Assembly: GCF_047495875.1 (NCBI RefSeq)
Contig: NC_092459.1
Location: 37,429,490 to 37,493,489, forward strand
Reading direction: 5' to 3'
Source of the DNA: Pithys albifrons albifrons
Taxonomy: Eukaryota > Chordata > Aves > Passeriformes > Thamnophilidae
Length of the DNA: 64,000 nucleotides
Under the pieces are notes generated by a model that worked only from the letters and a program-made list of their open reading frames with translations, was not told the origin of the DNA and did not search any database. Of this stretch, positions 37,968 through 48,281 are shown one piece after another. Every line of letters begins with the position of its first letter. Within the stretch, counting starts at the first letter, position 1. Made by a program: the position numbers and the translations under genes.

Positions 37968-38641
37968 CTGAAGAACAAAAAAATGACCATTTACTGTGAT
38001 TTCCTAGAACTTGTAGAGATAGCTGGTCTTCAAAAGAAACTGGTCCCCAGGAAACATAAATTACAAACTGATAAAAGAAAAGCAACAGCAGAAGTAAGTT
38101 GTGTTTATTCAACATTTGGCATTAGTGACATTTTCATGAAAGATGTAGACTCAGTTTAACACTAGTTTCTTTCTTCAAAGATAGGTATTTGCAACCACAG
38201 CCATAGCTTCAAAAGTCTACAACCATGTAAAAAATCCAAGGTTAGAAAAGCTTAGTTCTGAACTTTTGGTCTAGCTTAACTAATCAATTTATATTTAACT
38301 AGCATATTCTGTGTTCCTATTTACTGTAACTTTCATTAAAAGGACAAATAAGCACAATCAATTACAATATATTTTAAGAAAATTTAAAACGCAGGGGCTT
38401 TTTGAAATATGCATAATGAAATTATGAAATAAAAATATTCTTGGGTTTTTGGGAAGGTAAAACATATCCATAGTTGGGCAGGTTCATAACATTCTCTAGT
38501 GGTCTCTAGACATGGAAATCCAGATGTAGTAGGAAATCCTGGATGCAACATGCTATTGAAGGCCAGGAGATGTATAAGGAGAATGATTATTTGACATATA
38601 TAACAATATATGATTTTTTTTCACTTAAAATCTGATATGGG
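37968..38641. other. unassigned AT-rich DNA
   Basis: No gene recognised between the candidate terminal exon and the inverted LTR pair. Confidence 0.5.
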
Positions 38642-39298
38642 TGTGCTGGTTTAAAGGCGAACCAGCAGCGGAAATGAACTCACCACAAGAAAGATTATAA
38701 GTCAGGCCTAAAATTTAATAATAATATTACAATAAATACACTGACATAAAAGGGAAATTGCTTTCAACTCACAAACCCCAGCAGTATAACCCAGTGTCCT
38801 GGGGCACAAAACCAAAGGGGTTTGTTTGCCCTTGTGCTGAGACCCACGTGGTTCCCCCAAGTCCAAAGCAAAAGAAAGTGAAAAAACCTGTTGGTGCAGG
38901 TGATGACTGTAGTCTGGTTGAGAGTGGTAGTCATAGTCTGGCCGAGAGCAGTGATCTCCTCCTGTTGAGGTCCTGGTGCTCCTCTGGATCCAACAAGAAG
39001 TTCCCGAGGTCTTCTTACTCACCACTTATGTTCCCTCAGGGAGCACCTAGTCCCTCCCCCAGGGCGGGGACTCACACAATGGGTGATTAACTCTGGGAGT
39101 CATGGAGTATCCCTGAACTGTTGATGGCCCATTAGCAGCCATGCCCCCTCAGGCTGGGTGTGAAGGTGCTAATGGCTCCCTGGGCAGCTGCTGCTAATGA
39201 TCCATTGTCCTTGGGGAATGAATAGAGGGGGTAGAAAACACAGCTTTGATCACCCACACACAATGTTAACTGGTCCCTCCTGCTGAACTAGGACAACA
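38642..39298 (-). mobile_element. endogenous retrovirus-type solo LTR (left arm)
   Basis: The 657-bp segment starts TGTGCTGGTTTAAAGG and ends CTAGGACAACA, so it has TG...CA ends. It aligns along its whole length to the reverse complement of 39400-40136. Shared blocks include GATTATAAGTCAG, GTATAACCCAG, CACGTGGTTCCCC, CCTGTTGGTGCAG and GATGGCCCATTAGCAG. Sense is minus by comparison with the right arm, whose TATA box marks its U3. The matching position here has lost the TATA but keeps a GC box (near 39063). Internal virus genes are absent. The flanks (ATGGG and GGTCA) do not form a target-site duplication. I cannot name the family. Confidence 0.8.
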
Positions 39299-39399
39299 GG
39301 TCATTTTTGGGAAAAAAAAAAAGATGTTGGCAAGGGAAGTCTTTTGTCTAGTACATAAGATGTCATGCACACATACATTTTTATATCTACATCCATGTA
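39299..39399. other. spacer between the two LTR 5' ends
   Basis: About 100 bp that matches neither LTR: an A-run followed by AT-rich sequence. No primer-binding-site-like or viral sequence is visible. Because both LTR 5' ends face inward, this is host flank and not virus interior. Confidence 0.6.
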
Positions 39400-40136
39400 C
39401 ATTATCTTAGTTCAGCAAGTTGGGACCAGTTTATCACTGTGTGGGTGTGACAAAAGCTGTGCATTCTAAAACCCTCTATGTCATTTCCCATGAACTGTTA
39501 ACAATGGAGCATTTGCAGGAGCTGCCCAGGGCACAGCTGACCCCTCAGGCAGTATGCTGGGTGTTAAAGAAGCCTGTGAGATAGGAGCTGTGATAACTCC
39601 CCTCCAGGAAGTCGTTAGCATCACCACACTCAGCCTGAGGGGGGTGTGTCTGCTAATGGGCCATCAATGATTCCAAAATACCCTATGAGTCACAGAGTTA
39701 AATCACCTATTGTGGAACATCCTGCCCTGGGGGAGGTACTGGGCGGTCCCACCTGGACATGAGGGTATATAATCTTGGAGCTTGGGGACTTCTGGTACTA
39801 CTTATCAGATACACAGGAGGACCAGAACCTTGATAGGACTGCAACCACTACTCTCAACCAGACTGCGACTGTCATCTGCACCAACAGGTTTTTCTTTCCC
39901 TCCTTTTTTACTTTGGACTCAGGGGAACCACGTGAGTCTCAGAACAGAAGCTGACGAACGCCGTTGTGTTTGTGCCCTAGGGTGCTGGGTTATACTTCTG
40001 GGTTTTGTGGGTTAAACCCAATTTCTTTTAGTGTCATTGCATTTATTTTAATATTTTTATTAAATTGTAACTCTGACTTATAATCTCTTTTGTTTTGAGA
40101 TTGTTTCTCCTGCAGGTTTACCTTTAAACCAGCACA
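39400..40136 (+). mobile_element. endogenous retrovirus-type solo LTR (right arm)
   Basis: About 737 bp, the inverted partner of 38642-39298, ending TTTAAACCAGCACA. The U3 carries a GC-rich block (GGGCGGTCCC at 39741-39750) and a TATA box (TATATAA at 39766-39772), which set the sense as plus. After the TATA come the region of likely transcription start and a T-rich U5 with TTATTAAA. By eye it is roughly 75-80 percent identical to the left arm, with indels near 39540-39600. The 5' boundary is uncertain by about 10 bp. No internal sequence and no target-site duplication are evident. Confidence 0.8.
39766..39772 (+). promoter_or_regulatory. LTR TATA box
   Basis: TATATAA lies 20 bp downstream of a GGGCGG box within the right LTR. 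It is the usual arrangement of a retroviral U3 promoter and the main reason for orienting this LTR on the plus strand. Confidence 0.55.
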
Positions 40137-41889
40137 CACATGCATAAAGTAAATGAACTTTTGAAATTTAACTAACACTACTTTTCAGTAAAATTCTTCA
40201 AGTGGACATAGTTCCTTAATATCTGAATTTTAAAAGAGTATCCTGCGGTAATACGATATAAACACTAAACAACCTTTCCTATCTACTATCAAAATTTAAC
40301 TGCATCATGGAACCATTTGTATAGTGAAAAACAAAAGAAAAAAAATCAAACATCACAGAATTATTAGAGGTCCAGGAAATTGAAAGGGAAAAGCAGAGAG
40401 ATGAAATGTTGAATTAAAAAATAACACATTGCTCTGGAAAAGCCGAGCAACTTTCAGAATCATATCAGGTAGAATGATGGTCCTGTTTCTTATGAGAAAT
40501 AATGATTCTGATTACAAACGCTGGACTGAATTTTTCTTCAAAGTAGAGTACAGCCATGTGACTAGTACTACTAACTCATTTGCTACCCATAGGACTTGCT
40601 TCTAAAAACCATACTGGAAATAAAAATGAATTTTAGGGGACAAAAATGGTGCTTTTTTCAGGACTGGTCTAATAAAAGGACTGAAGAAAATAGTTGTATA
40701 TGGAAATTTTTAATAACAAATAATGCAAAAATAGCACCAAACAAAGGTTTTATTTTACCAGACATTTAAATTAATCCCATTCTGATTGAGGAGGCATATG
40801 AATGATTATTACTCTGTGGTTACTTTGGCTCAGTGATATACAATACATGGCCCTGGAAATTGTAATTGTGAAGTATGCCAAAGCTTGATATGATGGCACT
40901 TCAGCAAATTGACCCATGACCTGAAATCAGCTTTCTAGAATGAATAAAAAAATCAACTGTATTTGCCAGCTCTTTCAATGTAAGATATGCAGTTTAAAAA
41001 AAAAAAATCTTAGAGAAATTACTTAAACTGCTTCACATAAAGACACAGAACAGATTTTTAATATTATATTCTCTTTGTTCTTAGATTTATTAAAGCATCC
41101 CTTTCTCTGAATTTTCAGATTTGAATTACAAAAAATGATGTTAACCTTGGCAAACCTGGAGGTATAAAATTTAAAATCCACACTGTATGTACAAGGGGGA
41201 TGAAGAAATTGTAAGATATCTGAGCACAGTCTACAGTCCTTAATCATGTGGAACATATTCTGAAATCAATAAAATTAGGCAAGATGTATTGCACCAAAGT
41301 TATTGTCATTAATGTCAGGTGATAATGATAACGAATCCTGTATTAATTGGCCATGTGCCCATGCAAAAATCGGACTCTCTCAACAGTCTGAGTATTTTCA
41401 TACATAATTAAGCACACACAGAGGCTTTCAAAAAAACAAAGTGAAAATCAAAAATTAAACCATAATTTCATTAAAGTCAGCTCTAAAATTCCTATAGCTT
41501 CAGCTGTACTGAGATCCACCCCTGGATCTGTGGCTTCCCTGAAGAACTCTGTTTTTTTATTTTATAAATAAAATAAAACATTTCTTTGAAACTCAGAATA
41601 TAGGAGAGAGTTCTTTCTCTTAAGAAATTAGAAATATAGATTCTACTAAACAAAGCAGTTTTGCTGCATGTGAAGTATATAAAACATCAGGAAGGGAGTT
41701 CTTTTAAGGCAAATGTTATGCATAAAGGCTGTCCTAAAGATGGAGAAATGGATCCAGTCAGTTCCAGGAAACTAGAAAAACTGAGCAACTAGAAATAAAA
41801 ACTCAGGTCAACATTCAACTGCTTAACCTTTATTTACTCACAGTAGCTATTTCCCACACAGCTTTCACCTGTTTCTAAATCATGATACT
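40137..41889. other. unassigned AT-rich DNA
   Basis: No gene recognised between the right LTR and the nearly full-length CR1. Confidence 0.5.
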
Positions 41890-42074
41890 ACATGGAGCGC
41901 GGCGAACAGGAGTGGGCAAACAGGGGCATGGCACAGCAGTGAGGGCGTGGCACAGCAGTTCGCACAGGCAGGGCGAACAGGCAGAGCATAAGCCTAGGTA
42001 TTTCTGCGGCTTTTTTTTTTCCCATTTGTTTGTTTGTTTCTCTTTTCTACCTTTCCCCACAGCTCAAGGCAGTC
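41890..42074 (+). promoter_or_regulatory. CR1 5' UTR, partial
   Basis: GC-rich leader with repeated units around GCATGGCACAGCAGT, GTGGCACAGCAGTTCGCA and AGGGCGAACAGGCAGAGC, then a T-rich tract with (TTTG) units at 42011-42040. In CR1 this region holds the internal promoter. The left boundary is approximate and I cannot tell how much of the leader is missing. Confidence 0.65.
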
Positions 42075-43154
42075 ATGCCTCCCAAAAAAATGAAAGCTGT
42101 TGCTCCTGTTACCAGTAGAGGGGTGTCAATACAGACAGAACCCTCTAAAAAGGATGCAGCCACTCAGGCCTCTGGCTGCATAGACTGTCTGAGCCTGGAC
42201 CTACTACCAGAGGACAGTGTGAGAAGCACCTGCATACGATGTGAGCAGGTGAACGATTTGCTGTGTCTGGTGGCAGAGCTAAAGGAAGAGGTGGATAGGC
42301 TCAGAACCATAAGGGAGAGTGAAAGGGAAATTGACTGGTGGAGTCACACCCTTTCAACTCCTAAGGAAGCCCAGCAGGAGGCGGTGAAGCCCAGCCCCTC
42401 CTGCCATGAGGCGGACAGAATGGACCTTATGGCTGGGGACGAATGGAAACAGGTGTCTGGTCATAGAGGCAAAAACACCCCCTCTCGACCCCTTTCACCT
42501 GCCAGGATGCCCTTAAGAAACAGGTATATGGCCCTGGACTCGGACTATCTGTTGGAGGACAGTCAAGAGGAGGATCTGTCTACAAGGTCTTCTGGTTACC
42601 CCCAGTCTACCGGACGGGTTACAACTACAGGTAAGAGGAAAAAGAGAAGGGTTGTTGTAATCGGTCACTCCCTTTTGAGGGGAACTGAGGGCCCTCTATG
42701 TCGGCCAGACCCATCCCACAGGGAAGTTTGCTGCCTTCCCGAGGCCAGGGTGAAGGATATTACCAAAAGACTTCCTAAACTAATCCGACCCTCAGACTAT
42801 TACCTGCTGTTGGTTGTCCAGGTTGGAAGTGATGACATCAATAAAAGGAGTACCAGGGTAATTAAAAAAGATTTCAAGGCACTGACCCAATCACTTCATG
42901 GGACAGGAGCACAGGTAGTAATTACCTCAGTTCCTGTGCTAGCCGGGATGAATCAGGAGAGGTTTAGGAAAGCCCAGCTTACCAATAGGTGGCTTAGGGG
43001 ATGGTGCTATCATCAAAATTTTGGGTTTTTTGACCATGGGGCAAACTCCGTGTTGCCCAGTCTCGTCAAACCAGATGGGCTTCATTTATCTAGGAAGGGC
43101 AAAAGAACTGTAGCCCATAAGTTGGCAGGGTTGGTTAGGAGGGCTTTAAACTAG
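42075..43154 (+). CDS. CR1 ORF1 protein, esterase-like
   Basis: An uninterrupted 359-codon frame. I place the start at ATG 42075 (MPPKKMKAV), since the open frame upstream lacks another ATG. It encodes the RNA-binding ORF1 protein of CR1 LINEs, thought to package the element's RNA. Residues 35-56 hold CIDC and CIRC, a CxxC-x14-CxxC pair like a small zinc knuckle. Residues about 57-88 are charged and coiled-coil-like, and about 186-192 is basic (GKRKKRR). Residues 193-359 form the SGNH-hydrolase-like domain: VVVIGHSLLRG (Ser199), GSDD at 251-254, and DGLHLS with Asp334 and His337. The Asp of the GDS motif is His here. It ends just before ORF2, with its stop at 43152-43154. Confidence 0.9.
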   Translation: MPPKKMKAVAPVTSRGVSIQTEPSKKDAATQASGCIDCLSLDLLPEDSVRSTCIRCEQVNDLLCLVAELKEEVDRLRTIRESEREIDWWSHTLSTPKEAQQEAVKPSPSCHEADRMDLMAGDEWKQVSGHRGKNTPSRPLSPARMPLRNRYMALDSDYLLEDSQEEDLSTRSSGYPQSTGRVTTTGKRKKRRVVVIGHSLLRGTEGPLCRPDPSHREVCCLPEARVKDITKRLPKLIRPSDYYLLLVVQVGSDDINKRSTRVIKKDFKALTQSLHGTGAQVVITSVPVLAGMNQERFRKAQLTNRWLRGWCYHQNFGFFDHGANSVLPSLVKPDGLHLSRKGKRTVAHKLAGLVRRALN

Positions 43155-43225
43155 GTTTGAAGGGGGAAGGGACAGCAACTGGGCTCTCCAGAGATAAGCC
43201 TAAGGGCATAGAGCCAGAGTTGAGA

Positions 43226-45982
43226 ATGAAATCAATGGCCCAGCTGAAGTGCATGTACACTAATGCACGCAGTATGGGAAACAAACAAGAGGAGCTGGAA
43301 GCCATAGTGCAGCAGGAAAACTATGACATAGTAGCTGTCACAGAAATGTGGTGGGATGACTCACATGACTGGAGTGCTGCTATGGGGGGCTACAAGCTCT
43401 TCAGAAAGGACAGGCAGGGAAGGAGAGGTGGAGGGGTGGCTTTATATGTTAGAGAGTCTCTTGACTCTGTTGAAGTTGAGGTCAGCAGTGACAAGGTTGA
43501 GTGCCTGTGGGCCAGAATCAGGGGGAAAGCCAACAAGGCTGACACCCTTGTGGGAGTCTGTTACAGACCGCTCAACCAGGATGATGAAGGAGATGAATTG
43601 TTCTACAAGCAGCTGGCGGATGTCTCAAAATCTCCAGCCCTTGTTCCTGTGGGTGACTTTAACCTGCCAGATATCTGCTGGGAGCTTCATACTGCAGAGA
43701 AGAGGCAGTCAAGGAGGTTCCTGGAGTGTATAGAGGACAATTTCCTTCATCAACTGGTAAATGAGCCTACCGGGGGTAAGGCCCCGCTAGACCTACTGTT
43801 TACAAAAAGAGAGGGGCTGGTAGATGATGTAGTGGTTGGAGGCTGCCTGGGGCATAGTGACCATGAAATAATAGAATTTTCAGTCCTCGGGGATGTAAGG
43901 AGAGCCACCATTAAAACCTCTACTCTGGACTACCAGAGGGCAGATTTTGGCCTATTCAAAAAACTGATTTAGAGCATACCCTGGGAAACAACCCTTAAAG
44001 GCAAGGGGGTCCAGGAGGGATGGATATGTTTTAAAAAGGAAATTTTGAGTGCACAGCAACAGGCTATACCAGTGTGCCGAAAGGCCAGCCAGAGGGGAAG
44101 ACGGCCAGCTTGGTTAAATAGGGAGATTCTGAAAGAAATCAGGGATAAAAAGAAAGTTTACAGACTATGGACAAAAGGGCTGGCTACTTACGAAGAATTT
44201 ACAGATAGAGCTAGGTCATCCAGGAAAGAAAATTAGGGAAAGAAAAGTGGAATTTGAAGTAAATTTGGCTATTTCAGTTAGGGATAACAAAAAGTCCTTC
44301 TATAAATACATTAATAACAAAAGGAGGGGCAAGGAAAACCTCCATTCTCTGTTGGACTTGGAGGGAAATATAGTTAAGGAAGATGAGGAGAAGGCTGAGG
44401 TACTTAACACCTACTTTGCCTCAGTTTTCACCAGTAAGACAGGTGGCCCTCAAGACAACTGGCTTCTGGAGCTGATAGACAGGGAGAGGGAGCTGAATAC
44501 CCCTCCTGTATTCCAGGAGGATATAGTTACTGACTTACTGAGCCAGCTGGATCCTAACAAGTCTATGGGACCAGATGGGATTCATCCCAAGGTGATGAGG
44601 GAGCTGGCAGAAGAGCTTGCCAAACCGCTCTCCATCATCTTCCAACAGCCCTGGCTCTCTGGGGAGGTCCCAGATGATTGGAGGTTGGCCAATGTCACCC
44701 CAACCCACTAAAAGCACTGCAAGCAGGACCCTGGCAGCTACAGGCCTGTCAGCCTGACCTCCATGCCTGGCAGGGTTATGGAGCAGTTCATCCTGAGTGC
44801 AATCACACAGCACCTTCAGGGTGGACAAGGGATTAGACCCAGCCAGCATGGGTTTAGGAGGGACAGGTCCTGTCTGACCAACCTGATCTCTTTTTACAAT
44901 CAGGTGACCCACCTGGTGGATGAGGGGAAGGCTGTGGATGTGGTCTATGTGGACTTCAGCAAGGCCTTTGGCACTGTCTCCCATAATATACTCCTGGAAA
45001 AGCTGGTAGCCCATGGCTTGGACAAGTGTACCCGCTCCTGGATTAAGAGCTGGCTGGAGGGTCAGGCCCAGAGAGTGCTGGTGAACGGAGCTGCATCCAG
45101 CTGGCAGCCGGTCACTAGTGGTGTTCCCCAGGGGTCTGTGTTGGGTCCAGTCCTGTTTAACATCTTTATTGATGATTTAGATGAGGGGATTGAGTCCATC
45201 ATCAGCAAATTTGCTGATGACACCAAGTTGGGGCTCTGCAGAGGGATCTGGATAGACTTGAGAGATGGGCTGATTCCAATGGGATGAAGTTCAATAAGAC
45301 CAAGTGCCAGGTCCTGCACTTTGGCCACAACAACCCCCTGCAGCGCTACAGGCTGGGCACAGAGTGGCTGGAAAGCAGCCAGGCAGAAAGGGACCTTGGG
45401 GTACTAATTGACAGGAAGCTCAACATGAGCCAACAGTGTGCCCAGGTGGCCAAGAAGGCCAATGGGATCCTGTGCTGTATCAAAAATAGCGTGGCCAGCA
45501 GGACCAGGGAAGTGATCCTTCCCCTGTACTCTGCGTTGGTGAGGCCACACCTTGAGTACTGTGTTCAGTTCTGGGCCCCTCAGTTCAGAAAGGATATTGA
45601 GGTGCTGGAGCGAGTCTAGAGAAGAGCAACAAGGCTGGTGAAGGGACTGGAGCACAAGCCCTATGGGGAGAGGCTGAGGGAGCTGGGGTTGTTTAGCCTG
45701 GAGAAGAGGACGCTCAGAGGTGACCTCACCACTGTCTATAACTACCTGAAGGGAAGTTCTAGCCAGGTGGGGGTTGGTCTCTTCTCCCAGGCACTCAGAA
45801 GTAGGACAAGGGGGCACGGGCTTAAGCTCTGCCAGGGGAAATTTAAGTTGGATATCAGGAAATAATTCTTTCCAGAGAGGATAATCAGGCATTGGAATGG
45901 GCTGCCCAGAGAGGTGGTGGATTCACCATCCCTAGAGATTTTTAAATGCAGATTGGACGTGGCTCTGAGTGCCATGATCTAG
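43226..45982 (+). pseudogene. CR1 ORF2 (endonuclease and reverse transcriptase), broken
   Basis: ORF2 would nick target DNA and copy the element RNA into it. First ATG 43226 (the frame is open from about 43157). The APE-type endonuclease is complete and open: TNARS, VTEMWWDD, GGGVALYV, GDFNLP (43652) and SDHEIIEF (43856). Then come stop TAG 43970-43972, a frame change near 44220-44236, stop TAA 44709-44711, RT motif A with [11 protein letters not shown] (44952; the usual Asp is Gly), [12 protein letters not shown], and the catalytic FADD at 45210-45221. A short deletion with frame change follows near 45235. The frame resumes at [12 protein letters not shown], then TAG 45617-45619, TAA 45863-45865 and the natural stop TAG 45980-45982. 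Not functional. Confidence 0.93.
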
Positions 45983-46048
45983 TAAATGGACTAGAGTTGG
46001 ACCAAGGGTTGGACTCGATGATCTCCGAGGTCTTTTCCAACCCAATCG

Positions 46049-46072
46049 ATTCTGTGATTCTATGATTCTATG
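46049..46072 (+). repeat. CR1 3' octamer tail
   Basis: ATTCTGTG, ATTCTATG, ATTCTATG in tandem, the tail that CR1 uses for priming of reverse transcription in place of poly(A). Confidence 0.95.
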
Positions 46073-48281
46073 AAAGTCTTCAAAGCTTCTAACAAACTTC
46101 CTAAACTTTTGTTCAATTAGAAATTGTAGTCTAAGCTCTGGTTTAATAAAAATAAAATCACAAGAAGAAGAGGAACTAAGGTTTTGGTAATTATTATTAA
46201 AAGCTATTTTTACCTGCATTAATATTTTTCTTTATATTCAAATAATTTTTTCCATTTGCTTTCCAAATGGAAAGCATTGCTTATTTAATATTTATAAAGT
46301 AGCCAAATTTACACATATTGTGTTTTTGCAATAAAATATCAGAGAGCACTGGTGACACAATTTAGTTGGAAAAGTGTGATAACAAAAGCGAGGAAATAAT
46401 AAAGTCATTAAACATTTAACTTTATTATTTTTCTGAAATTACTGGCAAATGCAGATGGAATTTGTTTATTCTCAGGTGAGACTGATGGATAAAGCGAAGA
46501 CATGTTCTCTTCTGCCTCATAATTCTAAGGTGTGACCACTTTCTCAAAGTTTAAAATGATAGAGTCCAATTCAGAGCACAGATTTTAATCTTCCTGTTAA
46601 TTGAAAGGCCAGGCCACCCACTGCTCTGAATCAGAGCTACTGCAGAACCTTTGATTCAGGCTATTCTGCTTTGCATTTAAATATTTTTATACTTAATGAG
46701 AGAGAGTCCACAAGCAAACAGAATTAAGTTACTATATTGAAAATTCTGTTTTTAAAGGAAGGGAAAAACTAAGTACTAGGTTTTGTTCTGTATATGTTTT
46801 GTTTTGAAAAAGAATATAAACAGTATCAAAAAAGGAGAAGACACAGATCTCTGGTACTTTCTTACTCAAGTTCCTTGGGGACGGTTCTAGTTTAAACCTG
46901 TTGGATGTATATGGACACTGAATTTTTATCTTCCACATGCTGGTGAGCGCTTCATTTTCCAGACAATATTAAAAAATAAAGTCAACTTAATAAATTATTT
47001 GGCTCCACAGAAATAAAGAGATCAGCTATTTGCACTGTCCTACTTATAATCTCTTTAAGTGTTTCAGTTTCTGAACAAAAACCCCACAGTCTTATGCTTT
47101 TATTATACTTTTTTTTTGAGATGGATAGTAGATGACAAGATCCTAAGCCATCATAACACAAACTTGTGAGATTTATTGATTCAGCTCAAAGCTGCTGAAG
47201 TCTCCATACATCAGAGCTTTCAAGAAGTAGTGCACTCATCTTATATTATATCCATTAAGGGTTTTTTTTAATCATTAAAAATCCAATAAATTATTTATAA
47301 CTCTGTTACAAACCCCTGATGTTAGATTAATGCAATTCTTAGCACTTTGATTATCTTATGCAAAGTTTTACACATATATCTTCTTTTCTTTCTTTCTTTA
47401 ATTTTTGTCAATCCATTGAGTTTTCATTTCATCAGAATTTTCAGTCTACCTGTAATAAGAGGCTCCCAAACAATTTTCTCAAGTGTCCATCTTTCTGTAG
47501 CAAAGTCTTAAATTTAAATCCCCCTGAAAGTTATTTGAATATCCTTTTGTGAATTCAGAAATAATTAGATGATCTCTTATAATGAAGCAATTTATATTAA
47601 TAAAAGTCACAACCTATCTAATGAAGGTTGAAGGTGGACTCCCTGCTCCCTTGTTACCACATCATAATGCAGCATCTTTGTGCTTCTGAGAAGGCAATTG
47701 AAAAGTATTCTCAGGAGATGCCTGTGATACTCAGATATACTGAACACAAGAAATCCCAAATACAGGACTAATGCACATCATTCTGCAAGAGTTATGATAT
47801 TTTAGTGTACAACCAGGAGTCTTCTTTCAAACAGAAATAATTTTTTTAAAGCATAGATTTTAAGCTATTTAAACACTTCATCTCCCCACAATAACAACAA
47901 TTTAGCTACTGATAAAAGTAGGAATATTTCCAATCAGTGTCATCTGTTAATGCCTGAACTACCATGGTATTCATATTTACTGCTGCTGAGATGTCTTTTA
48001 TACACAGCTCTTCAAGGAATCCACAGGATCATGACAAAAGGTCAGCATTCCAGAGGTTACTTGGTTCCAGCCTTCATTTCTTCTTCAGGACATTGTATAA
48101 AATTAATATATTAATTTATGCCATTTTTATGAACCTTATAAATTATTATTATAGTTACTGTTGTTGCACTTATTTATTGCATAGACATGATAAATTTGAG
48201 GAAATTTAGGAACTAAAAATCACTTGTACATGAGTTAATACTGGTGTAGTAGAGAAAAAACTTTTTATTTTTATTACATGT
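46073..48281. other. unassigned AT-rich DNA
   Basis: No gene recognised. It contains a perfect small inverted repeat at 46249-46273. Confidence 0.5.
46249..46273. repeat. perfect 10-bp hairpin
   Basis: TTTCCATTTG, five-base loop, CAAATGGAAA. It lies 177 bp downstream of the CR1 3' end. It is not followed by a T tract of interest, and no function can be assigned. Confidence 0.85.

Larger units (their letters stand above)
41890..46072 (+). mobile_element. nearly full-length CR1 LINE retrotransposon
   Basis: A GC-rich block starts near 41890 inside AT-rich DNA. In order come a partial 5' UTR with repeated GGCATGGCACAGCAGT-like units, ORF1 (42075-43154), ORF2 with endonuclease and reverse transcriptase (43226-45982), a very short 3' UTR, and an octamer tail at 46049-46072 (one ATTCTGTG and two ATTCTATG). 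Most CR1 copies are cut to a few hundred bp, and this is the only one here with a 5' UTR and ORF1. ORF2 has four in-frame stops and two frame changes, so the copy cannot move by itself. I see no target-site duplication, as is usual for CR1. It looks the youngest CR1 in the window. Confidence 0.95.

Noticed and set aside
38637..40141. The inverted LTR pair as the terminal inverted repeats of one DNA transposon
   Set aside because: Each arm is itself an LTR-like unit with TG...CA ends and, in the right arm, a promoter; there is no transposase frame in the spacer and no flanking duplication.
44535..45892. Long minus-strand open frames (159 and 162 codons) across the CR1 ORF2
   Set aside because: They lie opposite clear plus-strand reverse transcriptase sequence and have no domain of their own.
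41870..46090. Target-site duplication around the nearly full-length CR1
   Set aside because: The flanks share no direct repeat that I can see; CR1 usually makes none.
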